Source: Aquihabitans sp. G128 (GTDB lineage: Bacteria; Actinomycetota; Acidimicrobiia; Acidimicrobiales; Iamiaceae). Taken from it: a stretch of 64,000 nt of DNA. The position numbers were made by a program, and so were the translations under genes. Positions within the stretch are counted from its first letter, which is position 1; each line of letters begins with the position of its first letter. Positions 42,136-50,307 of the stretch are shown piece after piece. The stretch covers positions 1,178,001 through 1,242,000 of the forward strand of contig NZ_CP077604.1 in the NCBI RefSeq assembly GCF_019048865.1, in the 5' to 3' direction. The notes beneath the pieces were generated by a model. It was given only the letters and a program-made list of their open reading frames with translations. It made no database searches and was not told where the DNA came from.

Positions 42136-42593
42136 GGGGCCGACGGGCCGTCCAGGCCCTCGACGCGGGCCTTGAGCTCGTTGAGGGCGGTGTGCATGAT
42201 CCGGCCCTGGGTGCGGCGCTTGACGAAGCCGGGCAGCGGCACGATCAGCTCCGCCTCCAGCTCGTAGGTGACGGCGGTGGCGTCGCCCTCGGCCTGCATC
42301 TCGTAGTGGCCGTCGAGCTTGCGGACGATGTCGCCGTCGGTGAGCTTCCAGGCCACCCGAGCCGGGTCGCTGTGGTCGTAGCCCAGCGTGTACGAGGTGG
42401 ACCGGCCCATGCCGGCGGCCCGGTACCGCACCGAGGTGCCCCGGCCCTGGTCGTCGGTCTCGAGCACCTCGATCGACTTGAGGTCCTTGGCCCACTCCGG
42501 ATAGGTGGGGAAGTCGAGCAGGACGGCCCGGATGGTCTCCAGGGGCGCGGCGATGGTGGTGTGCTCGGTGACGCGGTCGGCCATGGAGGTCAT
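42132..42593 (-). CDS. SRPBCC (START/polyketide-cyclase-like) lipid-binding domain protein
   Basis: A 153-residue SRPBCC-fold protein: VTEHTTIAAPLETIRAVLLDFPTYPEWAKDLKSIEVLE is the usual start of this fold, and the C-terminal long helix (TQGRIMHTALNELKARVEG) is present. Members bind hydrophobic ligands. Overlap with both neighbours (membrane protein upstream, ArsA ATPase downstream) suggests a joint membrane or lipid task. The ligand is unknown. Confidence 0.85.
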   Translation of the reverse strand: MTSMADRVTEHTTIAAPLETIRAVLLDFPTYPEWAKDLKSIEVLETDDQGRGTSVRYRAAGMGRSTSYTLGYDHSDPARVAWKLTDGDIVRKLDGHYEMQAEGDATAVTYELEAELIVPLPGFVKRRTQGRIMHTALNELKARVEGLDGPSAP

Positions 42594-43153
42594 TGTGGCC
42601 TAGAACGCCGACCCGGACCGTCCGGAAGCGGCCGGGGCGGGAACACCCCGTGCCGCGACCCCCACACCGGCAGCAGGCCGATGCCCCAGAGCCAGGCGAG
42701 CATGGCGAACGGCGGCTGCACGGTGGCCACGCTGGCCACGGCGATGGCGATCTGCGCGAACCACAGGCCCAGCAGCACCCGGCGCACCGCCTTGGGACCG
42801 GAGCCGGTCAGGTAGAAGAGCCCGGCCATGTCGACGACCTCCTCGCGGCTGCGACCGACCCCGCGGAGGAAGCCCACGGCGAAGGCCAGGCACCCGCCGA
42901 GGAACAGCACGCCGGACACCACCAGGTTGGCGAGGTCGGTGGCGTCGTTCTCCCACAGCGACGCCACCACGGTCACCGCGAGCAGCAGCAGGGTGCCGGC
43001 CAGGTCGAGCTTGAGGATGCCGGCGCCCGGCGCGTTCGACCAGGGCGAGCCCTCGACCTCGACGATCGGCGGGCGGCGGGGCCCCTGCGGCCTGGGCGCC
43101 GGGCTGGCGGTCGCGGGCTCCGGCTCGATGGCGTCGGCGGCGTCGTCGATCAC
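42590..43153 (-). CDS. Four-helix membrane protein, unknown
   Basis: A 187-residue protein with a soluble Pro/Glu-rich start of about 50 residues, then four hydrophobic segments (LAGTLLLLAVTVVASLW, LVVSGVLFLGGCLAFAVGFL, VLLGLWFAQIAIAVASVA, FAMLAWLWGIGLLPVW) and a basic tail. No known domain. The GTG start overlaps the GT4 stop and its own stop overlaps the SRPBCC start. Its place suggests work with the mannosyltransferase or ArsA modules. Confidence 0.75.
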   Translation of the reverse strand: MIDDAADAIEPEPATASPAPRPQGPRRPPIVEVEGSPWSNAPGAGILKLDLAGTLLLLAVTVVASLWENDATDLANLVVSGVLFLGGCLAFAVGFLRGVGRSREEVVDMAGLFYLTGSGPKAVRRVLLGLWFAQIAIAVASVATVQPPFAMLAWLWGIGLLPVWGSRHGVFPPRPLPDGPGRRSRPQ

Positions 43154-44277
43154 GGTGCTCCCATCGATCCCAGGGCGTCGGCCAGCCGCGCGGCCAGCAC
43201 GTCGTAGGAGAACTCCGCCTCGGCCCGGGCTCGCGAGGCGAGGCCCATCTCCCGGCGGCGGTCGGGCTCGGCGAGCAGCGCCCGCAGCGAGGACGCCAGC
43301 TCGTCGACCGAGGAGGGGTCCTGGACGACCAGACCGGTTCGGCCGTCGACGACCGCCTCGTGGGCGCCGCCGCTGCGCCCGGCCACCTGGGGCACGCCGC
43401 ACGCCGCGGCCTCGACGAACACGATCCCGAAGCCCTCCTGCTCGAGGCCCAGCCAGCGGTTGCGACACGCCATGGTGAAGACGTCGGCCGCGCCGTGCAG
43501 CAGCGGCAGGAGGTCGTCGTCGACCCGGCCGAGGAGCCGGACCGGCGCCCGCGTCTGGCCCACCAGCTTCTGCAGCCGGACCAGGTCCCGTCCCGTGCCG
43601 CCGATGAGCACCTCGAGGTCGGGGCGGTCGGGGGCCAGCTGGGCGGCGGCCCGGATGAGCACGTCCATGCCCTTGCGGGGCACGAGGCGGCTGACGGACA
43701 CCACCAGCTGGGCGCCCGGCGCGACGCCGAAGCGCTGCCGTGCGGCGGCGTGCTCGGCGGCATCGAGGGGACGGAAGCGGTCGGTGTCGACGCCCGGCGG
43801 CACCAGCACCACGGGCAGGGCCTGGTCGGCCGCCCGCTCGCCCTCGTCGGCCGGGTAGCCGCCGGCGGCGATGACGAGCTCGGCGCCGCGCAGGACCCGA
43901 GCCAGCGCGTGGCGGGGCCCGGGCACCCGACCCGGGACCGTCACCTCGGCGCCGTGCAGCACCACGCCGTAGGGCCGGCCGAGGCTGGGGCCGAGGTGCC
44001 CGACGGGCAGCGCCGGGTCGAGCAGGATCAGCTCGGCGCCCACCTCGTCGGCGAGGGCGAGGATCCGCTTCCGCAGCGACGGCGTGGGCAGCAGCACCTT
44101 CTCGGGCGTGCGGACGATCCGCAGCTCGGTCGCGGCGTCGAAGGCCTCGGCGCCCTCGTAGGGCGTGGTGAGCACCGTGGCCTCGTGCGCAGGCAACCGG
44201 CGCCACAGCTCCCACAGGTACGACTGGATGCCGCCGATCTTCGGAGGGAAGTCGTTGGTGACGAGGAGGTGCTTCAC
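43150..44277 (-). CDS. GT4 glycosyltransferase (PimB-like mannosyltransferase)
   Basis: A 375-residue GT-B enzyme of family GT4. The N-terminus LLVTNDFPPKIGGIQSYLWEL, acceptor histidine region VVLHGAEVTVPGR, VSRLVPRKGMDVLI and the EX7E motif (EGFGIVFVEAAACGVP) match PimB-type phosphatidylinositol mannosyltransferases, which make the mannolipid core of actinobacterial envelopes. The name is an inference from similarity, not certain. GTG coupled to queG upstream. Confidence 0.82.
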   Translation of the reverse strand: MKHLLVTNDFPPKIGGIQSYLWELWRRLPAHEATVLTTPYEGAEAFDAATELRIVRTPEKVLLPTPSLRKRILALADEVGAELILLDPALPVGHLGPSLGRPYGVVLHGAEVTVPGRVPGPRHALARVLRGAELVIAAGGYPADEGERAADQALPVVLVPPGVDTDRFRPLDAAEHAAARQRFGVAPGAQLVVSVSRLVPRKGMDVLIRAAAQLAPDRPDLEVLIGGTGRDLVRLQKLVGQTRAPVRLLGRVDDDLLPLLHGAADVFTMACRNRWLGLEQEGFGIVFVEAAACGVPQVAGRSGGAHEAVVDGRTGLVVQDPSSVDELASSLRALLAEPDRRREMGLASRARAEAEFSYDVLAARLADALGSMGAP

Positions 44278-45446
44278 GACGCTCGCGGGGTGGGAGACGG
44301 GAGGGGCTCGGCCGGGGCGGCCAGCTCGGCTCGGACCTCGGGGTCCCGATCTTCGCTCACCGCCACCAGCAGATCGTCGCACCCCAGCCGCCGGGCCGAC
44401 CACACGGCTTGGGCCCGCACCACCGGGTGGGGGTGCCCGAGCGCGGCGTGCAGCGCAGCGCGCACCTCGGGCTCGGCCCCGTCGCCGACGTTGCCCAGCA
44501 CCACGAGCGCGTTGCGGCGGAGGTAGGCCGGGTCCCGGTCGGGGAAGTACCAGCGGCCGTGGCGGTCGAGCAGCTCCTCGTCCGTGGCGGCGAGCAGGGC
44601 CAGCACCCGGACCCAGGCCTGCGACGGGTCGCCGACCGGCACGGCCTCGCCCCGGCCGCCGGGCTCGGCGCGGCGCAGCTCCCGCTTGTTGGGCGGGCAC
44701 ACCTCCTGGCAGTCGTCGCAGCCGTAGATGCGATCGCCCAGCGCCACGCGGTGCTCGCGGGGGAACGGGCCCTTCACCTGCAACGACCACGAGAGGCAGC
44801 GGCGGGCATCGACGACGCCGGGCGCCACGATGGCGCCGGTGGGGCAGGCCGTCAGGCACCGCTCGCAGCCGCCGCACCCGTCGACCACCTCCACCTCGGC
44901 CGGGAGCCCGGCGATGGCGTCCGGGCCGGCGTCGGTCAGCACCGACCCCAGGACGTACCAGCTGCCCCGGCCGGGCAGCAGCAGGTTGGCGTTCTTGCCG
45001 AACCAGCCGAGGCCGGCGCGCTGCGCGGCGGCCCGGTCGACCAGGTGGTTCTGGTCCGACAGCACCACCGCCCGGTGGCCGGCGGCGCGGAGCGGCACGG
45101 CCATCGCCTCCAGGCCGCCCAGCAGCCGGGCCTGGTCATCGGCCCAGACGTAGCGGGCCACCCGGGCGACCGGCCCCGGCCCGTCCGGCGGCTCCGGCGG
45201 GTCCCGGTGGTAGGAGCAGGCGGCCACGAGGAGCGTGCGGGCGCCGGGAAGGGTGGCCGAGGGATCGGTCGACCGGACCGGGTTCCGGTACGTGAACTGC
45301 ATGGACCCGTTGAGCCCGGCGGCCTTGCGCTCCTCGATGGCGGTGCGGGCTGCGGTGAACACCGCGGCCGAGCACGCCCCCACCACGTCGAGCCCGGCGG
45401 CGCGGCCGACCGCGGCCAGGTCCTCGTAGCGCAGCGGGCGGGTCAC
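44274..45446 (-). CDS. queG: Epoxyqueuosine reductase QueG
   Basis: A 390-residue cobalamin and 4Fe-4S enzyme catalysing the last step of tRNA queuosine synthesis. Two cluster-binding motifs are visible: CGGCERCLTACP and CDDCQEVCPPNK. The catalytic region LGWFGKNANLLLP is present, and a HEAT-like tail (RRNALVVLGNVGDGAEPEV) follows. It is the first gene of the minus-strand run to the ROK kinase. No other queuosine genes are in the window. Confidence 0.92.
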   Translation of the reverse strand: MTRPLRYEDLAAVGRAAGLDVVGACSAAVFTAARTAIEERKAAGLNGSMQFTYRNPVRSTDPSATLPGARTLLVAACSYHRDPPEPPDGPGPVARVARYVWADDQARLLGGLEAMAVPLRAAGHRAVVLSDQNHLVDRAAAQRAGLGWFGKNANLLLPGRGSWYVLGSVLTDAGPDAIAGLPAEVEVVDGCGGCERCLTACPTGAIVAPGVVDARRCLSWSLQVKGPFPREHRVALGDRIYGCDDCQEVCPPNKRELRRAEPGGRGEAVPVGDPSQAWVRVLALLAATDEELLDRHGRWYFPDRDPAYLRRNALVVLGNVGDGAEPEVRAALHAALGHPHPVVRAQAVWSARRLGCDDLLVAVSEDRDPEVRAELAAPAEPLPSPTPRAS

Positions 45447-45452
45447 CGGACC

Positions 45453-45458
45453 ATGCTC
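45453..45458 (-). promoter_or_regulatory. -10 hexamer of the queG operon
   Basis: GAGCAT, then 6 nt, then the GTG at 45446. Weaker match than the others. Confidence 0.35.
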
Positions 45459-45479
45459 GCAGGCGGGACCGGTGCGCCG

Positions 45480-45719
45480 TCAGCCGGTGCGACGGCGGTG
45501 GCGCAGCGGCGGGGCGAGCCCGGCGACGTCCAGCTCGCGCAGCGCACGGGCCTCGGCCAGGTCGACCACCACCGGCGTGCTCGCCTCCATCCCGCAGAGG
45601 AAGGTCACCACGCAGTCGGCGCACGCCTCGGTGTGCTGCAGCGCGCACTCGTCGCAGTCGATCGACAGGGCCTCGGGCGGGCCGGGGTTCGATTCGGGAA
45701 GGGAGCCGGCAACGGCCAT
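45480..45719 (-). CDS. Small cysteine-rich protein
   Basis: A 79-residue protein whose core packs five cysteines into 24 residues: DCDECALQHTEACADC followed by VVTFLCGME. The spacing (CxxC, then CxxC, then C) suggests a zinc or iron-sulphur site. I do not know the function. GGAGGT ends 4 nt before the ATG, so translation uses a normal ribosome-binding site. Confidence 0.7.
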   Translation of the reverse strand: MAVAGSLPESNPGPPEALSIDCDECALQHTEACADCVVTFLCGMEASTPVVVDLAEARALRELDVAGLAPPLRHRRRTG

Positions 45720-45785
45720 CGGGACCTCCAGGTGGGTGAGGTCCGATCATCCCCACCCCCAGTGACAACGAGGCCCGCCCGCTCC

Positions 45786-47222
45786 TCAGCGGCCGGCGGC
45801 GGCGAGGAAGGCCGCCGACGAGAGGACCGCGGCCCCCTGTCGGCGGGCGTCGTCGGCCACCTCGCCGTCCGACGACACCACCACCACCGGCTGGTGGGCC
45901 GGGAGCAGCCCGAGCAACGCGGCGATGGCGTCGTCGGCGGTGGTGCCCGAGGCCGAGAACCGCACGCGGATCGACCGGCTGGCGGTGGGCGCCACCGCGT
46001 CGTCCTGCCCGTCGAAGACCACTGTGACGTCGCCACCGGAACGGGCGCGCACCTCCTCGAGCAGGGCCACGGTGCGTCGTCGCTCCTCCTCCGGGGCCAG
46101 CCCCTGCCACGCCGATCGGGCGAGGTTGTAGCCGTCGACCACCAGGACCGCCTGGCCGGACGCGACGAGGTGGCGATCGGCCTCGGCCGAGCCGGCGAAC
46201 GCTCCCGGGGGCAGTGGGGGCTGCGCCCGTCGGTGCTCGGGGCGGGCGCGCTCGCCCGAGCGCGCCGACCGGGGTGCGCCACGCCGGGCCCGGCGTGCGC
46301 CGACGGGCGTCGCATCCGGCGGCGGCCACCGTCCGTCCGAGCCGTCGTCGCCCGCCCCCGGAGCGGCCAGGGCCTCGGCGACGCCGGCCAGGGCCGCCGA
46401 GAGGTCGGCTGCCGCCCGGGCCGCGGCGCCGACCGCGTCCCGCGCCGCCCGCCGGTCGAAGGGTTCGGACCGGTCGGACCCGTCGGCCGGCGCCGGTCGG
46501 GCCGCCGCCGCGGGACCGCCCGGAGCAGTCGGCACTGCAGGCACCGGCACGGCCGAGGGTGCTTCGCGGTCGCCCGATGGCGGGCTCGTCGCCCGGCGGG
46601 CTGCGGCGAGGTCCGCCTCGGCCGCCACCAGGGCGGAACGAGCGGCCTTCAGGTCTCGGCGGGTGGCGGCGAGCTCGGCCTCGAGCCGCTTCTGCTCCCG
46701 CACCGCGGCGTTGCGCTCCTCCCCGAGCCGGGCCCGGTCCGCCGCATGGTCGGCGGCCGCCTCGGCCCTCCCCGTCGCCATCGCGTCGGCGAGCTGCACC
46801 TCGACCCGCGAGCGAGCGGCCTCGGCCGCCTCGGCGCGCTCCTTCCACCGGGCGGCGGCGGCCTCGGCGCCGTCCCGCTCACGGCGCAACCGAGCCTGGC
46901 CACGGCCGTGGTCGTGGTCGTCGACGGCCACCGCCAGCGACGGGTCGTCCTCCCAGCCGATGGGACGCTGCAGCCAGAGCCAGCCCGCTCGGCCGACTTC
47001 GGCCTCGGACGCCGCCGCAGCCACCCGCCCGCGGAACGCCTCGTCCTCGTCGATCGCCCGGCGGATGATGGCGTAGGCCGCCGCCGAGAGCCGGCTGAAG
47101 CCGAGGACCGTGCGCAGGCCCGACGGAGCGGGGAGGCGCGGCTCGGCCAGCTCGCCGTCGCGCGCCACCTCCACCGCGAGGCGGCAGGCGTCGCGCAGCA
47201 GCTTCGGGTCCGGGGCGATCAG
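45786..47222 (-). CDS. NYN-domain (PIN-like) RNA-nuclease family protein with coiled coil
   Basis: About 478 residues. N-terminal helical domain (LLRDACRLAVEVARDG to WLWLQRPIGW), then a coiled coil (about 130-230, RWKERAEAAEAARSRVEVQL), a Pro/Ala-rich linker and a C-terminal NYN/YacP-like domain: AVLVVDGYNLARSAW, DVTVVFDGQDD, VVVVSSDGEVADDAR, with the acidic residues of PIN-like RNases. Homology runs right to the upstream stop, so the start is probably CTG at 47222, giving a CTGA overlap like the ATGA/GTGA of other genes; a GTG about 17 codons later is the alternative. Confidence 0.8.
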   Translation of the reverse strand: MIAPDPKLLRDACRLAVEVARDGELAEPRLPAPSGLRTVLGFSRLSAAAYAIIRRAIDEDEAFRGRVAAAASEAEVGRAGWLWLQRPIGWEDDPSLAVAVDDHDHGRGQARLRRERDGAEAAAARWKERAEAAEAARSRVEVQLADAMATGRAEAAADHAADRARLGEERNAAVREQKRLEAELAATRRDLKAARSALVAAEADLAAARRATSPPSGDREAPSAVPVPAVPTAPGGPAAAARPAPADGSDRSEPFDRRAARDAVGAAARAAADLSAALAGVAEALAAPGAGDDGSDGRWPPPDATPVGARRARRGAPRSARSGERARPEHRRAQPPLPPGAFAGSAEADRHLVASGQAVLVVDGYNLARSAWQGLAPEEERRRTVALLEEVRARSGGDVTVVFDGQDDAVAPTASRSIRVRFSASGTTADDAIAALLGLLPAHQPVVVVSSDGEVADDARRQGAAVLSSAAFLAAAGR

Positions 47223-47470
47223 CCCTCCGAGGCGGCCTCGGCGGAGGCGGAGGCCGCCGCCTCGGCGTCGAGCACCTCGACCTTGCCGGCGGTGCCGCAC
47301 CAGCGGCACTCCACCGACTCGATGCGGTCCTCGAGCACCTGCTCGTCCTCGACGTGCAGCTCACCGCCGACCGTGTAGTGGTGGAAGGCGGTGGTGCGAC
47401 GGGTGGACGTGACGTCGAAGCGGGTCAGGTTCCCGCAGGACGTGCACCGGTAGCGGACGAGGTTGGACAC
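47219..47470 (-). CDS. Zinc-ribbon protein
   Basis: An 83-residue protein with two CxxC pairs (CTSCGN near residue 9, CRWCGT near 57) forming one zinc ribbon, and an acidic/alanine tail. The middle carries HHYTVGGELHVEDEQVLED. Role unknown; nucleic-acid or ribosome contact is possible. The GTG has TAGCGT 7 nt upstream. It is followed by the NYN gene through a four-base overlap. Confidence 0.8.
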   Translation of the reverse strand: MSNLVRYRCTSCGNLTRFDVTSTRRTTAFHHYTVGGELHVEDEQVLEDRIESVECRWCGTAGKVEVLDAEAAASASAEAASEG

Positions 47471-47477
47471 GGCGGCC

Positions 47478-47483
47478 ACGCTA
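47478..47483 (-). promoter_or_regulatory. -10 hexamer of the zinc-ribbon/NYN unit
   Basis: TAGCGT, then 7 nt, then the GTG at 47470. Confidence 0.5.
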
Positions 47484-47546
47484 CCGGTGGAGGCCGATCG
47501 CGAGCACCTCCCGGCGCTCGGCACGGGCTCGTGGACGACGCCGAAG

Positions 47547-47582
47547 AGAACGCTTGTTCGCAGAACGGATGTTCGGTACGGT
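47547..47582 (+). promoter_or_regulatory. Two tandem LexA-like SOS boxes on the promoter of the DEDD/GIY-YIG gene
   Basis: AGAACGCTTGTTCG (47547-47560) and AGAACGGATGTTCG (47562-47575) each fit the Gram-positive LexA consensus CGAACNNNNGTTCG with one mismatch (first base). They are 15 bp apart. The second ends one base before the -10 TACGGT (47577-47582), which is 6 nt before the ATG at 47589. Bound LexA would cover the promoter, so damage induction is expected. Confidence 0.78.
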
Positions 47583-47588
47583 CCCTCC

Positions 47589-49268
47589 ATGCAGGCCAGC
47601 TTCGACGACCTCGGCACCCCCCTCCACCAGGTCACGTTCTGCGTCCTGGACCTCGAGACCACGGGCGGCACCGCCGCCGACGGGGGGATCACCGAGATCG
47701 GCGCGGTGAAGTACTGCGGCGGCGAGCAGCTCGGCACCTTCCGCACGTTCGTGAACCCCGGCCACCTCATCCCCCGCCAGATCACCGTGCTCACCGGCAT
47801 CAGCCAGCGCATGGTGGACGAGGCGCCGCCGCCGGAGGTGGTGCTGCCCACCTTCCTCGAGTTCCTGGGCGATGCGGTGATCGTCGGCCACAACGTCCGC
47901 TACGACCTCGGCTACCTGAACGGCGCCATGGAGCGCACCGGGCGGCCCAAGCTGGCCAACCGGGTGGTCGACACGCTCGGGCTGGCCCGCCGGCTGGTGC
48001 GCGACGAGGTGCCGAACTGCAAGCTCGGCACCCTGGCGGACCGCCTGCGCCTCGAGCACCGGCCGAGCCACCGCGCCCTCGACGACGCCCTCGCCACGGC
48101 GGACCTCCTCCACCTCCTGCTGGAGCGGGCCGGCCGCCTCGGCGTGTGCGGGCTCGACGACCTGATCGACCTCCCGAAGATCGACGGGCACCCCCAGGCC
48201 GCCAAGCTCCGCCTCACCGACAAGCTGCCCCGCAGCCCCGGCGTCTACCTGTTCCGTGACGCCGCCGGCCGCACGCTCTACGTCGGCAAGGCGTCGAACC
48301 TCCGCACCCGGGTGCGCTCCTACTTCTCCGGCGACGAGCGCAAGAAGGTGGGCCAGCTGCTCCGCGAGACCGAGCGGATCGACCACGTCGTCTGCCCCAG
48401 CCCGCTGGAGGCGGCGGTCCTCGAGGTCCGGCTCATCCACCGCCTGGAGCCGCGCTTCAACCGCCAGCTCACCACCTGGCGCCGGTACGTGTACCTCAAG
48501 CTCACCGACGAGCGGTTCCCCCGCCTCTCGGTGGTGAAGGCCATCCGGCCTGACGCCGCCCTGTACCTCGGGCCGCTCCCCTCCACCAAGGCGGCGCGCC
48601 GGGTGGCCGAGGCCATCGAGACGGCGATCCCGCTGCGACGGTGCTCGGGCAACCCGGGGCGCCAGCTCCGCTCGGGCCCGTGCGCCGACGCGCAGCTCGG
48701 CGTCGCCGCCTGCCCGTGCGACGGCCAGCTCAGCGAGGAGGCCTACGCCGTCACGGTCGCCACCGTGCGCCGGGGCCTGCTGCACGACCCGTCGGTGCTG
48801 CTGGTGCCGCTCGAGCAGAAGATGCACGCCCTCGCCCAGGCCGAGCGCTTCGAGGAGGCCGCCGACATGCGCGACCGGGCGGCCGCGCTCACCGCCGCGC
48901 TGCGCCGCCAGCGCCGGTTCGACGCGCTGCGGGGCGCCGGGCGCGTGGTGGTCGAGCTGGGCGGGCGATCGGGTGCCGAGCTCGACCACGGCCGGCTGGT
49001 GCGGGCGTGGCGCATCGACCGCACCGGCATCGTCGCGCTCCCCCTCCCGCTCGACCTCGACCCGGCGGCACCGGACTCGCTCTCCGCGCCGCTCGGCGAC
49101 GATCCCTCCGGCCCCGGCCTGCCCGTGCCCAAGGCCCTCGCCGACGAGCTGGCCTGCGTCGCCGCGTGGATGGACAAGGAGGCCGCCCGCATCCGCGTCA
49201 TCCACTCCGACCGGGGCTTGGCCTCGGCGTACCCCGCCCTCCCCTCCTTCGAGCCCCTCCCCCGCTGA
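47589..49268 (+). CDS. DEDD 3'-5' exonuclease fused to a UvrC-like GIY-YIG domain
   Basis: A 559-residue two-enzyme protein. Residues about 15-175 are a DnaQ-type exonuclease (FCVLDLETTGG, VGHNVRYDLGYL, HRALDDALATADLL: the D-E-D-D residues with the HxxxxxD of the DEDDh type). From about 210 comes a GIY-YIG domain (SPGVYLFRDAAGRTLYVGKASNL), as in the UvrC N-terminus, then a UvrB-binding-like helix pair (AERFEEAADMRDRAAAL). The UvrC C-terminal endonuclease is absent. The same architecture is known in actinobacteria but its role is unclear; the tandem SOS boxes support DNA repair. Confidence 0.9.
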   Translation: MQASFDDLGTPLHQVTFCVLDLETTGGTAADGGITEIGAVKYCGGEQLGTFRTFVNPGHLIPRQITVLTGISQRMVDEAPPPEVVLPTFLEFLGDAVIVGHNVRYDLGYLNGAMERTGRPKLANRVVDTLGLARRLVRDEVPNCKLGTLADRLRLEHRPSHRALDDALATADLLHLLLERAGRLGVCGLDDLIDLPKIDGHPQAAKLRLTDKLPRSPGVYLFRDAAGRTLYVGKASNLRTRVRSYFSGDERKKVGQLLRETERIDHVVCPSPLEAAVLEVRLIHRLEPRFNRQLTTWRRYVYLKLTDERFPRLSVVKAIRPDAALYLGPLPSTKAARRVAEAIETAIPLRRCSGNPGRQLRSGPCADAQLGVAACPCDGQLSEEAYAVTVATVRRGLLHDPSVLLVPLEQKMHALAQAERFEEAADMRDRAAALTAALRRQRRFDALRGAGRVVVELGGRSGAELDHGRLVRAWRIDRTGIVALPLPLDLDPAAPDSLSAPLGDDPSGPGLPVPKALADELACVAAWMDKEAARIRVIHSDRGLASAYPALPSFEPLPR

Positions 49269-49272
49269 TGAC

Positions 49273-49298
49273 GGGCCTCCACCGAACGGTGGAGGCCC
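49273..49298 (+). terminator. 11-bp hairpin after the DEDD/GIY-YIG gene
   Basis: GGGCCTCCACC and GGTGGAGGCCC form a perfect 11-bp stem with a GAAC loop, four bases after the stop codon. No T tract follows, as is common for hairpin terminators in high-GC actinobacteria. Confidence 0.75.
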
Positions 49299-49338
49299 GA
49301 TCCACCACAGCGTCGTTCCCGGCCGGCGACGGCGGGCG

Positions 49339-49344
49339 CACGCT
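49339..49344 (+). promoter_or_regulatory. -10 hexamer of the ABC/NarL operon
   Basis: CACGCT, then GGTGCC and the ATG at 49351. Confidence 0.45.
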
Positions 49345-49350
49345 GGTGCC

Positions 49351-50307
49351 ATGACCCCGGAACCGGTGATCGAGCTCGAGTCCCTGACCAAGCGCTACGG
49401 CGACCACGAGGCGGTGCGCGGCATCGACCTGTCGATCTCGCGAGGCGAGGTGTTCGCCCTGCTGGGCCCGAACGGCGCCGGCAAGACCACCACGGTCGAG
49501 ATCCTCGAGGGCTACCGCACGGCGACCAGCGGCACCGTGCAGGTGCTCGGCGCCGACCCCGCCACCGCCGGCGACGACTGGCGGGCACGCGTGGGGATCG
49601 TGCACCAGGAGACCAAGCTGCCCGAGGACCTCACCTGCGCCGAGCTGGTCGAGTTCCAGGCGCTGCTCTACCCGCGGCCCATCGACCCCGCCGAGGCGCT
49701 GCGCCTCGTGGGCCTGGAGCCACAGCGCGGCCAGCGGTGCAGCACGCTCTCGGGCGGGCAGCAGCGGCGCCTCGACGTCGCCCTCGGGATCATCGGCGAC
49801 CCGGAGCTGATCTTCCTCGACGAGCCCACCACCGGGCTCGACCCCGAGGCCCGTCGCCAGGCGTGGGAGCTGGTCGAGCAGCTCATCGGCTCGGGCAAGA
49901 CGGTGCTGCTCACCACGCACTACCTGGAGGAGGCCGAGCGCCTGGCCGACCGGCTCGCCGTCATCGTCGGTGGCCGCATCGTGGCCGAGGGGACGCCGGC
50001 GTCGCTCGGCGGCCGGGGCGAGGCCGAGACCACCGTCTCGTTCCGGCTCACCGGCGGGCTGGGCGACCCACCGGCGCTCGACGGCCTCGAGGTGGGCCCC
50101 GCCACCGCCGACGCGGCCCCCTTGGTCCGGGTCCGCACCTGGCGCCCCACCGAGGTGGTCGGCCTGCTCGCGGCCTGGAGCCGCGACGCCGGCAGCGACG
50201 AGCTGCCCGAGCTGGCGGTCACCCGCCGCTCGCTCGAGGACACCTACCTCGCCCTGGTCGCCGAGCACGGCGACCCATCCCCCGCCGACCTGGAGGCAAC
50301 CCGATGA
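49351..50307 (+). CDS. ABC-2 exporter ATP-binding protein
   Basis: A 318-residue DrrA/NodI-type ATPase. Walker A LLGPNGAGKTTTVEIL, signature LSGGQQRRLDVALG, Walker B LIFLDEPTTGLDPEARR and switch histidine LTTHYLEEAERLADR are all intact. A C-terminal 80-residue accessory domain follows. It overlaps the permease by four bases. Substrate unknown; with a kinase/regulator pair in the same unit, drug or envelope-stress efflux is plausible. Confidence 0.93.
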   Translation: MTPEPVIELESLTKRYGDHEAVRGIDLSISRGEVFALLGPNGAGKTTTVEILEGYRTATSGTVQVLGADPATAGDDWRARVGIVHQETKLPEDLTCAELVEFQALLYPRPIDPAEALRLVGLEPQRGQRCSTLSGGQQRRLDVALGIIGDPELIFLDEPTTGLDPEARRQAWELVEQLIGSGKTVLLTTHYLEEAERLADRLAVIVGGRIVAEGTPASLGGRGEAETTVSFRLTGGLGDPPALDGLEVGPATADAAPLVRVRTWRPTEVVGLLAAWSRDAGSDELPELAVTRRSLEDTYLALVAEHGDPSPADLEATR

